Assembly: GCA_030667885.1 (NCBI GenBank)
Contig: DAOUVA010000047.1
Coordinates: 1-13,988 of the forward strand
Reading direction: 5' to 3'
Source of the DNA: Phycisphaerae bacterium
Lineage (GTDB): Bacteria; Planctomycetota; Phycisphaerae; Sedimentisphaerales; Anaerobacaceae
DNA length: 13,988 bases
Shown here: piece by piece, positions 1 through 6,729 of the stretch
Layout: the number at the start of each line of letters is the position of its first letter
Position numbering within the stretch: the stretch's first letter is position 1
Notes under the pieces: model-generated
Databases searched by the model: none
Seen by the model: only the letters and a program-made list of their open reading frames with translations
What the model was told of the DNA's origin: nothing
Translations under genes and position numbers: made by a program

Positions 1-11
1 AAACCGAAGAA

Positions 12-36
12 AAAAGCTTATTGTGGGAAAAGCTTA
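12..36. repeat. AAAAGCTTA direct repeat / small hairpin
   Basis: AAAAGCTTA occurs at 12-20 and 28-36. AAGCTT is self-complementary, so the two copies can also pair as a 6-bp hairpin with a 10-base loop. Read on the minus strand, the hairpin is followed by a run of T (complement of 10-15), which resembles a weak second terminator beyond rnr. No gene is visible in 1-163. Confidence 0.25.
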
Positions 37-119
37 GGAAATAATCGACATCACCATGCTCATCCAAACTGTTTAAAAAGTATATTTCGGTCAAATAAAA
101 ATGTCAAGAATAAAACTAT

Positions 120-146
120 AAAAAAAGTATTCTGGTGACGTCACCA
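120..146 (-). terminator. Possible intrinsic terminator of rnr
   Basis: TGGTGACGTCACCA at 133-146 is a perfect 14-base palindrome, beginning 18 bases past the rnr stop codon. As RNA on the minus strand it can fold as a 5-bp TGGTG/CACCA stem with an ACGT loop. GAATAC follows, then seven T (complement of 120-126). The stem is short and lies six bases from the T run, so termination is plausible but not strong. The palindrome could also be a protein-binding site. Confidence 0.45.
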
Positions 147-163
147 CCGGTGATTGAAATGAT

Positions 164-2371
164 TCATCTTCTGGTTTTAGACCTTCTTTGTTTGGATTTT
201 TTTTGCTTTTTTCTTTTCTTTGTTTTCTTGGTTTTCTTGGCTGGGCCGGTTAACGATTCAGCCGGGGCAACGTTCAACTGGCGAGCCGGCACATTAACCG
301 ACACTATTCGCACTTTTATCCCCTGGCCCAAGCGAATGTTGCATCCCGAATTCTCCCCGACAATACTCTGCGAGCTTTCATCGTATTTCCAATAGTCCTG
401 CCCCAAATCGGCCATCCGGATAAGCCCCTCGATACCGAATTCTCGCGATTGCACGAATAGGCCGAAACCTGTTAATCCTGTAACAACGCAGTCAAGCTCC
501 TGTCCGACTTTCTTACTCAGCATTTGCAGTAACAAAACCGCCTTCAATTCTTTCTCGGCGCCGTCTGCCCGCTGCTCGGTAAAAGTGATATGTTTACCCA
601 CTTCTGTCAAGTCCGGTCCGTCTGAAATATCACTCGCCGAGTCCATTTGTTTTTGCAGGTAACTTTCCAGAATGCGATGAACGAGTAAATCCGCGTATCT
701 GCGTATCGGGCTGGTGAAGTGACAGTAATGAGTTGAAGCCAGCGCATAATGGCCGATATGCACCGGAGCGTACTGTGCCTTTTCAAAACTTCGCAACACA
801 GCTAAATTAATCGCAAATGAGCAATCGGCCCCCTTGACCCTCGCTAACAAATCCTGTATCGCCGCCCTGTCGGGATTTTGCGGCAGATTGAACCCGAATG
901 CCTTAAGGAGCTTGGCGAGGTTGTTCATGCTCATAACATCCGGCTCCGGGTGGATCCGCCGGAGAAAAGGCCTATTCAGCCTGTCTAAAAGTGAAGCTAC
1001 CGCGTCGTTGGCCTCAACCATAAACATCTCGATTATCGTATGCGGATAGCTGTTATCCGCCGGACGAGCGCCAACAACCAGTCCGGATTTGTCCATTACC
1101 AATTCGATGTCCGGCAAATCCAGATGTATCATTCCGTTTTTCCTTCGCCGTTGTTTGATAGCCCGGCTGAGCGTCTCCATATTTCTAAGAAGCTCGACCA
1201 CCTCAGGTCTCGTGTCTTTAGTACGGCCCTTCAAAATCTTATCGGCCTGCTGATAAGTAAGACGCTGTTTCGAGCACATAACAGAGTTGGCGAAATTCCG
1301 GGACACAATATTACCTTTTTTGTCGTACGTAAGATAAACGCTTTTGACAAACCGCTTCTGCTCAGGCTGAAGACTGCAAATGCCGTTACTTAAAATCTCG
1401 GGCAGCATCGGGATTGTCCTGCCGGGCAGATATACACTGTTGCCGCGCATCTTTGCTTCTTCATCGAGCGGCGAATCCTCCGGTATAAAATGGCTGGCAT
1501 CGGCGATGTGAACACCTAATACCCATTTGTCTTTCCCTTTTTGCTCAAGACTTATTGCATCATCGAAATCCTTTGCATCCGGCGGGTCAATCGTAATAAT
1601 CGTTTTCTCTGTGATGTCGTCACGATGGTGCGCTTCTTCGGGCTTGAATAGGCCGGCCGCTTCGCGTGCCTGCTCAAGACAATCTTTCTCGAACTCACCC
1701 GGCAAATGAAACTGCCGGATTATCGATTGTATCTCGCTTTCATATCTTCCCGCTTTACCCAATACTTCGATTATTACACCGCGTGCTAAATATTTTTCAG
1801 TAGGATACGATAATATTTCGACAACCACCTTGTCTTTTTCCTTTGCCCCTTTTGCGCTGACATCATCGACGGAAATCGGATCTACAAAACTTTTGCCGTC
1901 CGGCTGAACAATCCACGCCTCCGGATGTTTCATCAGCGTCCCAACGAACCTGTTCTGCGCCCGTTCAATGATTTCGATTACTTCACCGCTGTACCGCATC
2001 TGACCGTCACGTTTGCCTTGTCTTTTAACCTTTACAAGGACAATATCTCCGGCCATTGCCTCACCCGTAGCACTCGGCGGTATAAATAAATCGCCATGCG
2101 AATTGGGCTCCCGCGGCGTCACGAAGCCGAATCCCCTTGGATTTGACCTGAATGTCCCCACGATTTCACCGGCTAATGACGGCAGGCTGACTAAATTCTT
2201 CGCCCCTATCACGACATGCCCGGCCTGTCTAAGCTGGTCGAAAGCCTCTTTGAACTGTGGATAATCCTCCGGGCTTACCCCCAGCGCCTTGCCTAATTTT
2301 GCTATTTTCACAGGTGTATAATCACTGTGCTTCAATAGCTTGATTATTTGATTTTTAAATATTTCCGCCAT
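164..2371 (-). CDS. rnr: Ribonuclease R (3'-5' exoribonuclease)
   Basis: 735 residues, full length for RNase R, a processive hydrolytic 3'-5' exoribonuclease that degrades structured RNA in the cytoplasm. Visible domains are a winged-helix N-terminus (about 1-60), cold-shock/OB domains (about 66-200), the RNB catalytic domain (about 250-570) and a C-terminal S1 domain (about 623-700). The RNB metal-binding motif IDPPDAKDFDDA gives D262, D268, D270 and D271. The conserved HFTSPIRRYADLLVHR segment lies at 551-566. Residues 711-735 are almost all Lys, Arg, Ser, Thr or Gln, a basic tail of the kind that helps RNase R bind RNA. The ATG start fits the winged-helix domain and abuts a strong promoter. 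No purine-rich ribosome-binding site precedes it; the eight bases before ATG are TCCTCCCC. Confidence 0.97.
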   Translation of the reverse strand: MAEIFKNQIIKLLKHSDYTPVKIAKLGKALGVSPEDYPQFKEAFDQLRQAGHVVIGAKNLVSLPSLAGEIVGTFRSNPRGFGFVTPREPNSHGDLFIPPSATGEAMAGDIVLVKVKRQGKRDGQMRYSGEVIEIIERAQNRFVGTLMKHPEAWIVQPDGKSFVDPISVDDVSAKGAKEKDKVVVEILSYPTEKYLARGVIIEVLGKAGRYESEIQSIIRQFHLPGEFEKDCLEQAREAAGLFKPEEAHHRDDITEKTIITIDPPDAKDFDDAISLEQKGKDKWVLGVHIADASHFIPEDSPLDEEAKMRGNSVYLPGRTIPMLPEILSNGICSLQPEQKRFVKSVYLTYDKKGNIVSRNFANSVMCSKQRLTYQQADKILKGRTKDTRPEVVELLRNMETLSRAIKQRRRKNGMIHLDLPDIELVMDKSGLVVGARPADNSYPHTIIEMFMVEANDAVASLLDRLNRPFLRRIHPEPDVMSMNNLAKLLKAFGFNLPQNPDRAAIQDLLARVKGADCSFAINLAVLRSFEKAQYAPVHIGHYALASTHYCHFTSPIRRYADLLVHRILESYLQKQMDSASDISDGPDLTEVGKHITFTEQRADGAEKELKAVLLLQMLSKKVGQELDCVVTGLTGFGLFVQSREFGIEGLIRMADLGQDYWKYDESSQSIVGENSGCNIRLGQGIKVRIVSVNVPARQLNVAPAESLTGPAKKTKKTKKRKKQKKSKQRRSKTRR

Positions 2372-2379
2372 GGGGAGGA

Positions 2380-2408
2380 ATTATACCTGTAGAAAAACCA
2401 AAACTCAA
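2380..2408 (-). promoter_or_regulatory. Sigma-70-type promoter of rnr, predicted leaderless
   Basis: On the minus strand TTGAGT (complement of 2403-2408) is followed by exactly 17 bases and then a perfect TATAAT (complement of 2380-2385). The -10 box ends 8 bases before the rnr ATG, so transcription should start at or within about two bases of the start codon. This agrees with the absence of a Shine-Dalgarno sequence. Confidence 0.6.
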
Positions 2409-2452
2409 GAAACATTCAATTTAATAAATGCCACATGAATTGTCGGGGAATT

Positions 2453-2553
2453 CTACCCCTTTTCCTGATTGTTTGTAAAGGGTAGCCGTCGTAAGGTGTG
2501 CAATACACTTTAATTGTAAATTCTATTAAAAGGTAGAGTGTGAAACGCACACT
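2453..2553. other. Three consecutive small hairpins in the rnr-rpsT gap
   Basis: The 326-base gap 2372-2697 holds no convincing gene. Apart from the rnr promoter and the rpsT terminator it contains three inverted repeats. CTACCC(C)TTT pairs with AAAGGGTAG over 2453-2485. AAGGTGT pairs with ACACTTT over about 2493-2511, with one G-T pair. AGTGTG pairs with CACACT over 2537-2553 around an AAACG loop. They could belong to a small RNA or be degenerate intergenic repeats. No promoter of their own was clear. Confidence 0.35.
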
Positions 2554-2563
2554 ATTATTACCC

Positions 2564-2608
2564 AAAAAAAACAACCCCGCAAGATATCTCCTCATCTATC
2601 TCACGGGG
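2564..2608 (-). terminator. Intrinsic terminator of the TPR-rpsT operon
   Basis: Read on the minus strand, CCCCG and AGATA segments pair with TATCT and CGGGG (arms within 2575-2586 and 2597-2608) across a two-base internal mismatch and a loop of about ten bases. TTG and a run of eight T follow (complement of 2564-2571). It lies about 90 bases beyond the rpsT stop. Confidence 0.75.
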
Positions 2609-2697
2609 TGATATAATTTAACACACGCTCCTAATACCTCGCATCCGGAATCGAATATCAAGAATCGAGAATCCGGTATGGAGAAACAAGCAAAAAA

Positions 2698-2973
2698 CTA
2701 TCCCTTTTTCGCTTTAAGGGCGTTCACCTTTTTGGCAAGACGTGATTTCTTTCGTGCGGCCGTCTTTTTGTGCATCGTGCTCGTAGAGGCCGTCTTATCC
2801 AGCTTCATGGCTATAAGCTTGTATTGCTCGCTCGCCTTCTCTGCATCGCCGCTGCTCAGAGTCTCTTCCAGATGTTTAATTTGCGTCTTTATCTGGCTCT
2901 TACTTGCCCGATTAATCGTTCTTCTTTTGGTATTCTGTTTTGCTCTTTTTTTCGATTGTAACGACTGTGCCAC
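2698..2973 (-). CDS. rpsT: 30S ribosomal protein S20
   Basis: 91 residues, the usual size of S20, a primary binder of 16S rRNA in the small ribosomal subunit. The strongly basic helical sequence, the N-terminal SKKRAKQNTKRR segment and the C-terminal MHKKTAARKKSRLAKKVN segment are characteristic. The start codon is GTG. AGGAG (complement of 2980-2984) stands six bases upstream and fixes this start. The gene follows the TPR gene by 38 bases with no terminator between, so the two are probably co-transcribed, and a good hairpin terminator lies downstream. In Escherichia coli rpsT also uses a non-AUG start (UUG), which is tied to its autoregulation. Whether the GTG here has the same role is inference. 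Confidence 0.95.
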   Translation of the reverse strand: MAQSLQSKKRAKQNTKRRTINRASKSQIKTQIKHLEETLSSGDAEKASEQYKLIAMKLDKTASTSTMHKKTAARKKSRLAKKVNALKAKKG

Positions 2974-3011
2974 TTCAATCTCCTGATACTATTAATATTC
3001 TATTTAAATAC

Positions 3012-4418
3012 TCACTGAGAGGTTGGTTCTTTTTTACTGCTTCTTAATTTATCAACACGCTGGCTTACGTCTTTATATGTAAAATCAAGCTGGGCTATCT
3101 TACGATAAATATCCAATGCCTTATCTGCATCACCCTTTTCTTCATAAGCACACGCCAGATTATACCGTAATTCCTTTCCCGTTGCATCATCTTTTATTTC
3201 ATAAGTTTCTATCGCATTGGTAAAAACATCAATCGCATCGGCCAGCCAGCCCTTCATAAAAAAGCAGTACCCAATCTTGCTCATCGAAGCAATCTTCCGC
3301 CTCGGGTCTTTCTGAGCATCCTGAAACAGGGGTATCGCCTTATCGTATTGCTTGCTCCTGAGCAATCGAACAGCATATTCATATTTCGGTGCCAAATTGG
3401 TCGGATAGTTCTTCACGGCAAGGCGATAATGTTCCAGTTCGACGTCGTTTAACTGCTTCGAGAGCTGTTCGAATGCCGCCTTGATATTCGCATCATCGGG
3501 CTTTTTTTCAAGGCAATCTTTCGCCTCCCTTATTTTACGTCTAAGTTGCTTCATCCTGATTTCGCCTGACCGCTGTTTATAGCTGTAATCCTGCTTGGCT
3601 TTATAAGTACTCTCCAGCAGCGCTATAGCGTCATTTTCCGCCTGGTCAGTTTCCATCCCTGCCAGGGCATCCGCCATACCGAATATATTGGCCGGAATGT
3701 TCGGATTCTGGGCCATCTTTTTCCGCGCATCTTCTACCGCCGTAACGCGGTAGTCCTGTGTCTTAATGACCCCCGCCTGTGCATGTAGCTTCTCCTGCCC
3801 CTCCCGGTCCTTAATAGCCTTTCTGAAATCCCCCTCCTGGTCATATTTACCCTGGGACATCGTCAGCTCGGCCGATAAGTTCTTAAATTCGTCCGCTAAC
3901 GCCCCATCCTCCGGCCTTAGCCTCGACGCTCGCTGACAGGCACCAACCGCTTTGTCGAATTGCCCTAAAGCCGCATAAGAATCCTTCAAAAGGATATAGG
4001 TCTGGGCAGATGGCTTGTTGGATGCATTGTTGGTCTGAAAAACCAGGTTGGCTATCCAGCCCGCCGTTTTTTTATAACCGCCCGCCACTGCCGCCTTTAG
4101 CATCGCCTCGGCATAAGGCAAATGATCCGGGTCCTTTGCGAAAAGAGCCTCGGCGCTAAGCATCTGCTCAAGCGGCGTTTTGCCACGCAAACCCTTCATC
4201 CTCTCGACCATCGAAGGCTTCTTGCCGCCTTTTCCCTGCCGATGCAAAGCCAGTTCACAAAGCGGCAGGTGCCCCGCCTCAAGCGCATCAGGACTATAAC
4301 GCAGACCCTGCAGGTACATATCGATTGCGTAATCGATATTATTTGTCTGGGCTACTGCACTGGCTTTTTCGAAAAAAACCTTGGCCTTGGCCAGATCCTG
4401 AATATTTTCTTCCGCCAT
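3012..4418 (-). CDS. Tetratricopeptide-repeat protein
   Basis: 468 residues, no signal peptide and no membrane segment, so probably cytoplasmic. TPR-like helical pairs are visible at about 14-47 (ending GLRYSPDALEA), 140-173 (LLKDSYAALGQFDKAVGACQ), 345-378 (YAVRLLRSKQYDKAIPLF), 379-408 and 417-450 (YNLACAYEEKGDADKALDIY). The stretch between about 180 and 330 is charged, Lys/Glu-rich and probably helical or coiled. TPR arrays mediate protein-protein contacts; no catalytic domain is visible and the partner is unknown. It is the first gene of a probable operon with rpsT, which hints at a role linked to translation or growth, but that is inference. The Shine-Dalgarno signal is weak. The ATG at 4418 is chosen because the first TPR begins just after it. 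Confidence 0.85.
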   Translation of the reverse strand: MAEENIQDLAKAKVFFEKASAVAQTNNIDYAIDMYLQGLRYSPDALEAGHLPLCELALHRQGKGGKKPSMVERMKGLRGKTPLEQMLSAEALFAKDPDHLPYAEAMLKAAVAGGYKKTAGWIANLVFQTNNASNKPSAQTYILLKDSYAALGQFDKAVGACQRASRLRPEDGALADEFKNLSAELTMSQGKYDQEGDFRKAIKDREGQEKLHAQAGVIKTQDYRVTAVEDARKKMAQNPNIPANIFGMADALAGMETDQAENDAIALLESTYKAKQDYSYKQRSGEIRMKQLRRKIREAKDCLEKKPDDANIKAAFEQLSKQLNDVELEHYRLAVKNYPTNLAPKYEYAVRLLRSKQYDKAIPLFQDAQKDPRRKIASMSKIGYCFFMKGWLADAIDVFTNAIETYEIKDDATGKELRYNLACAYEEKGDADKALDIYRKIAQLDFTYKDVSQRVDKLRSSKKEPTSQ

Positions 4419-4458
4419 ACTCTATACCAATTCGGTTTTCTTATACATTATTTAACCC

Positions 4459-4489
4459 CTTATAGTAATCTTCGGCTGATTTTTGTCAA
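4459..4489 (-). promoter_or_regulatory. Probable promoter of the TPR-rpsT operon
   Basis: A perfect TTGACA (complement of 4484-4489) is followed on the minus strand by TATAAG (complement of 4459-4464). The spacing is 19 bases, two longer than ideal. A TACTAT-type -10 three bases closer is an alternative. It lies back to back with the glyA promoter, with 15 bases between the two -35 boxes. Confidence 0.45.
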
Positions 4490-4504
4490 CAAACAAATAA
4501 TTAC

Positions 4505-4533
4505 TTGTGTAAAAACGCGCCCTGTGCTATAAA
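4505..4533 (+). promoter_or_regulatory. Promoter of glyA
   Basis: TTGTGT at 4505-4510, 17 bases, then TATAAA at 4528-4533. TGC precedes the -10 box, giving an extended -10. Transcription should begin near 4540, leaving a leader of about 70 bases before the glyA ATG. Confidence 0.6.
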
Positions 4534-4568
4534 AAGCCGCAAACGCATTTATTCAGCGTCCGAAATAT

Positions 4569-4601
4569 CCCAAAAGCAATCTAAACTGAAAGTTTGGGGA
4601 G
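4569..4601 (+). promoter_or_regulatory. glyA leader hairpins overlapping the ribosome-binding site
   Basis: CCCAAA at 4569-4574 can pair with TTTGGG at 4593-4598, whose three G are part of the GGGGAG Shine-Dalgarno at 4596-4601. A competing hairpin pairs AAACT (4583-4587) with AGTTT (4591-4595) and leaves the Shine-Dalgarno free. The two folds share bases and exclude one another. This could set translation level, but no known riboswitch or leader-peptide pattern is recognised. Confidence 0.3.
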
Positions 4602-4609
4602 TAATTAAT

Positions 4610-5875
4610 ATGGTAAATGCCCTTGAACAGTATGACCCGCAGATTTACGAGCTGATGCGCCAGGAGGCCGCACGGCAGAGCGGTTCAATACGCCTGATTC
4701 CATCCGAAAACTACGTCTCAAAGGCCGTAATGCTGGCCAGTGGAAGCTGCCTTACGAACAAATACGCCGAAGGCTATCCCGGCAAACGCTACTATGAAGG
4801 CCAGCAGGTAACCGACCTTATCGAAAGAATGGCCCGCGACCGGGTCAAAAAAATATTCAAGGCCGACCACGCAAACGTCCAACCCTATTCCGGCTCCGTC
4901 GCGAACCTCGCCGCCTACTCCGCATTAATAAATCCCGGCGATACTATTATGGGCCTGTCCCTTATCCACGGCGGACATCTCACCCACGGTTGGAAAGTTT
5001 CCGTAACAAGCAAATTCTATAACTCCGTCCCGTATCCCGTGAACCACGAGACCGGCAGGCTGGACTTCGACCATATCGCCGACCTTGCCAAAAAACACAA
5101 ACCAAAGGTCATCGTTTCCGGCGCCACTGCCTATCCACGGGAAATTGACTTCGAAATATTCGGCCAGATAGCCAAAGACGTCGGTGCTTACCACATCAGT
5201 GACATTGCCCACATTGCCGGCCTCGTAGTTGCCGGCATACATAAAAGCCCCGTACCCTACGCCGACGTTGTCTCGACCACCTCGCATAAAACTCTTCGCG
5301 GTCCCCGCGGCGGGATGCTCCTGTGTAAGGCCGAGCACGCCGCCAAGGTCGATAAGGCCGTCTTTCCCGGACTCCAGGGCGGCCCGCACATGCACACCCT
5401 GACAGCTATCGCCGTCGCGATGGCCGAAGCCGATACACCCGAGTTTGTCGCTTATGCAAAGCAGGTAGTCAAAAACGCAAAGGCCCTCGCCGACAAGCTG
5501 CTCGAATACGGTTTCAACCTTGTGTCCGGCGGAACCGACAACCACCTGATTCTAATCGACCTGAGAAACAAAAATATTCCGGGCAGAAAGCTCGCAAAGG
5601 CACTCGACCGCGCCAGGATAGTCACCAACTACAACACCGTACCCGGCGACCCCGCTCCGCCCTCCAATCCGAGCGGCCTGCGAATAGGAACGCCCGCAAT
5701 TACAACACGCGGAATGAGAGAGCCGGAAGCAGAGCAGGTGGCCGTATTTATAAACAAGGTCGTCGAAAATATAGATAACGAAACGGTCATTGAAGAGACA
5801 GAAAAAGAAGTGCTCCTCCTGTGCTCACAGTTCCCGGTCCCGGATCACTTTATTATCCCGAACAAAAACCATTGA
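4610..5875 (+). CDS. glyA: Serine hydroxymethyltransferase
   Basis: 421 residues from ATG 4610, matching the usual bacterial length of about 415-420. It interconverts serine and glycine with tetrahydrofolate, using pyridoxal phosphate, and is the main source of one-carbon units in the cytoplasm. The signature TTSHKTLRGPRGG places the PLP-binding lysine at K227. SDIAHIAGLV at 197-206 supplies the PLP-contacting aspartate D198. YAEGYPGKRYYEG (52-64) and the LIPSEN block (29-34) match the substrate and folate site; most homologues have LIASEN. GGGAG-type GGGGAG at 4596-4601, eight bases upstream, supports this start. The reading frame is open further upstream, but a TTG at 4505 would lie inside the promoter. 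The NUDIX gene follows 78 bases downstream on the same strand. Confidence 0.97.
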   Translation: MVNALEQYDPQIYELMRQEAARQSGSIRLIPSENYVSKAVMLASGSCLTNKYAEGYPGKRYYEGQQVTDLIERMARDRVKKIFKADHANVQPYSGSVANLAAYSALINPGDTIMGLSLIHGGHLTHGWKVSVTSKFYNSVPYPVNHETGRLDFDHIADLAKKHKPKVIVSGATAYPREIDFEIFGQIAKDVGAYHISDIAHIAGLVVAGIHKSPVPYADVVSTTSHKTLRGPRGGMLLCKAEHAAKVDKAVFPGLQGGPHMHTLTAIAVAMAEADTPEFVAYAKQVVKNAKALADKLLEYGFNLVSGGTDNHLILIDLRNKNIPGRKLAKALDRARIVTNYNTVPGDPAPPSNPSGLRIGTPAITTRGMREPEAEQVAVFINKVVENIDNETVIEETEKEVLLLCSQFPVPDHFIIPNKNH

Positions 5876-5953
5876 TAACTAAAGATAATAAACAACAGAG
5901 CCCTGAGCGTAAGCGATGGGTAAATCACAATCGATGATAAAGGAGTAACTATA

Positions 5954-6604
5954 GTGGCACAGGATGAGCAGGTACTTGTCGTCGAGCGAAAGGTTCTTGA
6001 GCAGGTAGGCCTTTTCCATGGCCTTACAACCGATGTGGACCGCTATCTTCCCGTCCTCTTCGATCCCTCTGTCCTGCGTTTTATGCCCCGCCCGCTGGCC
6101 GAAAAGAACCCTTCTTATAAGCAGCTTATCCCTTACGTAATAATGAGCTGTGACGGTAAGTACCTCACTTATATCCGCGGCCGTCGCGCCGGCGAAACTC
6201 GGCTCGTCGGCAACAGGTCTATGGGCATAGGCGGCCATATAAATCCAATAGATAACGAAATGCCACCGCTCTTCGATGACGAAATACCCCTCTTCGATAC
6301 CGACTACCGCGAGCTTTACAATAACGCCGTCGAGCGCGAGGTCGCCGAGGAAGTCTCCATCGAAGCCGGCCACAAAGACAGCATCGTTGCCCTGCTAAAT
6401 GACGATACCACAGAAGTCGGAAGCGTCCATCTCGGAGTTGTCCACCACTGGCTTCTCGATTCCTCCGCCGTCACTAAGCGCGAACAAATGATAACAAAGA
6501 TGGAGTTCATGACCCCCGCCGAGCTGCACAGTGTCCGCGATTCCATGGAGACATGGTCACAATTCGCCCTCGACTACCTCACCACCATCAACCAACCCAC
6601 CTGA
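5954..6604 (+). CDS. NUDIX-family predicted phosphoesterase (COG4112-like)
   Basis: 216 residues with a GTG start. AAAGGAG at 5939-5945, eight bases upstream, fixes it. GIGGHI at 91-96 and REVAEEV at 128-134 are the two halves of a NUDIX box, separated by an insertion of about 25 residues rich in Asp, Glu and Pro. E129, E132 and E133 are the expected metal ligands. The Gly that usually follows EEx is replaced by Ser. The C-terminal ETWSQFALDYL is typical of this subfamily, which is called a predicted phosphoesterase; the substrate is unknown. It follows glyA by 78 bases with no visible terminator, so co-transcription is likely. A link to folate or nucleotide clean-up is inference only. Confidence 0.85.
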   Translation: MAQDEQVLVVERKVLEQVGLFHGLTTDVDRYLPVLFDPSVLRFMPRPLAEKNPSYKQLIPYVIMSCDGKYLTYIRGRRAGETRLVGNRSMGIGGHINPIDNEMPPLFDDEIPLFDTDYRELYNNAVEREVAEEVSIEAGHKDSIVALLNDDTTEVGSVHLGVVHHWLLDSSAVTKREQMITKMEFMTPAELHSVRDSMETWSQFALDYLTTINQPT

Positions 6605-6729
6605 GAATTCTGCCGATACTTTTCGTCCGACTCCTGCCCTCAACAACATTGCGTAAAATTCGATTCAGTGTCATGCTATGACCCTTTCATGCTTTAACTG
6701 ATCGTAATGGTTGACAATGTTTTCAAGTC

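Noticed and set aside
135..395. Plus-strand open frame with a very hydrophobic, Phe/Leu-rich product opposite the rnr 3' end
   Set aside because: It is the complement of the Lys/Arg-rich RNase R tail; the Phe/Leu richness is a by-product of the AAG/AAA codons.
2641..2680. Short repeats of GAATCGA / AATATCAAG / GAATCCGG type just beyond rpsT
   Set aside because: Imperfect and few; CCGGA/TCCGG ends could pair, but there is not enough regularity to call a repeat array or CRISPR.
4505..4609. 35-codon N-terminal extension of glyA from TTG 4505
   Set aside because: It starts inside the -35 box, has no ribosome-binding site, and the family begins at the 4610 ATG.
4925..5545. 206-codon minus-strand open frame within glyA
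   Set aside because: A shadow of the GC-rich glyA codons; its sequence resembles no protein and glyA is unambiguous.
5879..6373. 164-codon minus-strand open frame overlapping the NUDIX gene
   Set aside because: Antisense shadow without a ribosome-binding site; the plus-strand protein has clear family motifs.
6665..6701. Inverted repeat TCAGT/ACTGA between the convergent NUDIX and propeller genes
   Set aside because: Only five paired bases with large internal loops and no adjacent T run; not a credible terminator.
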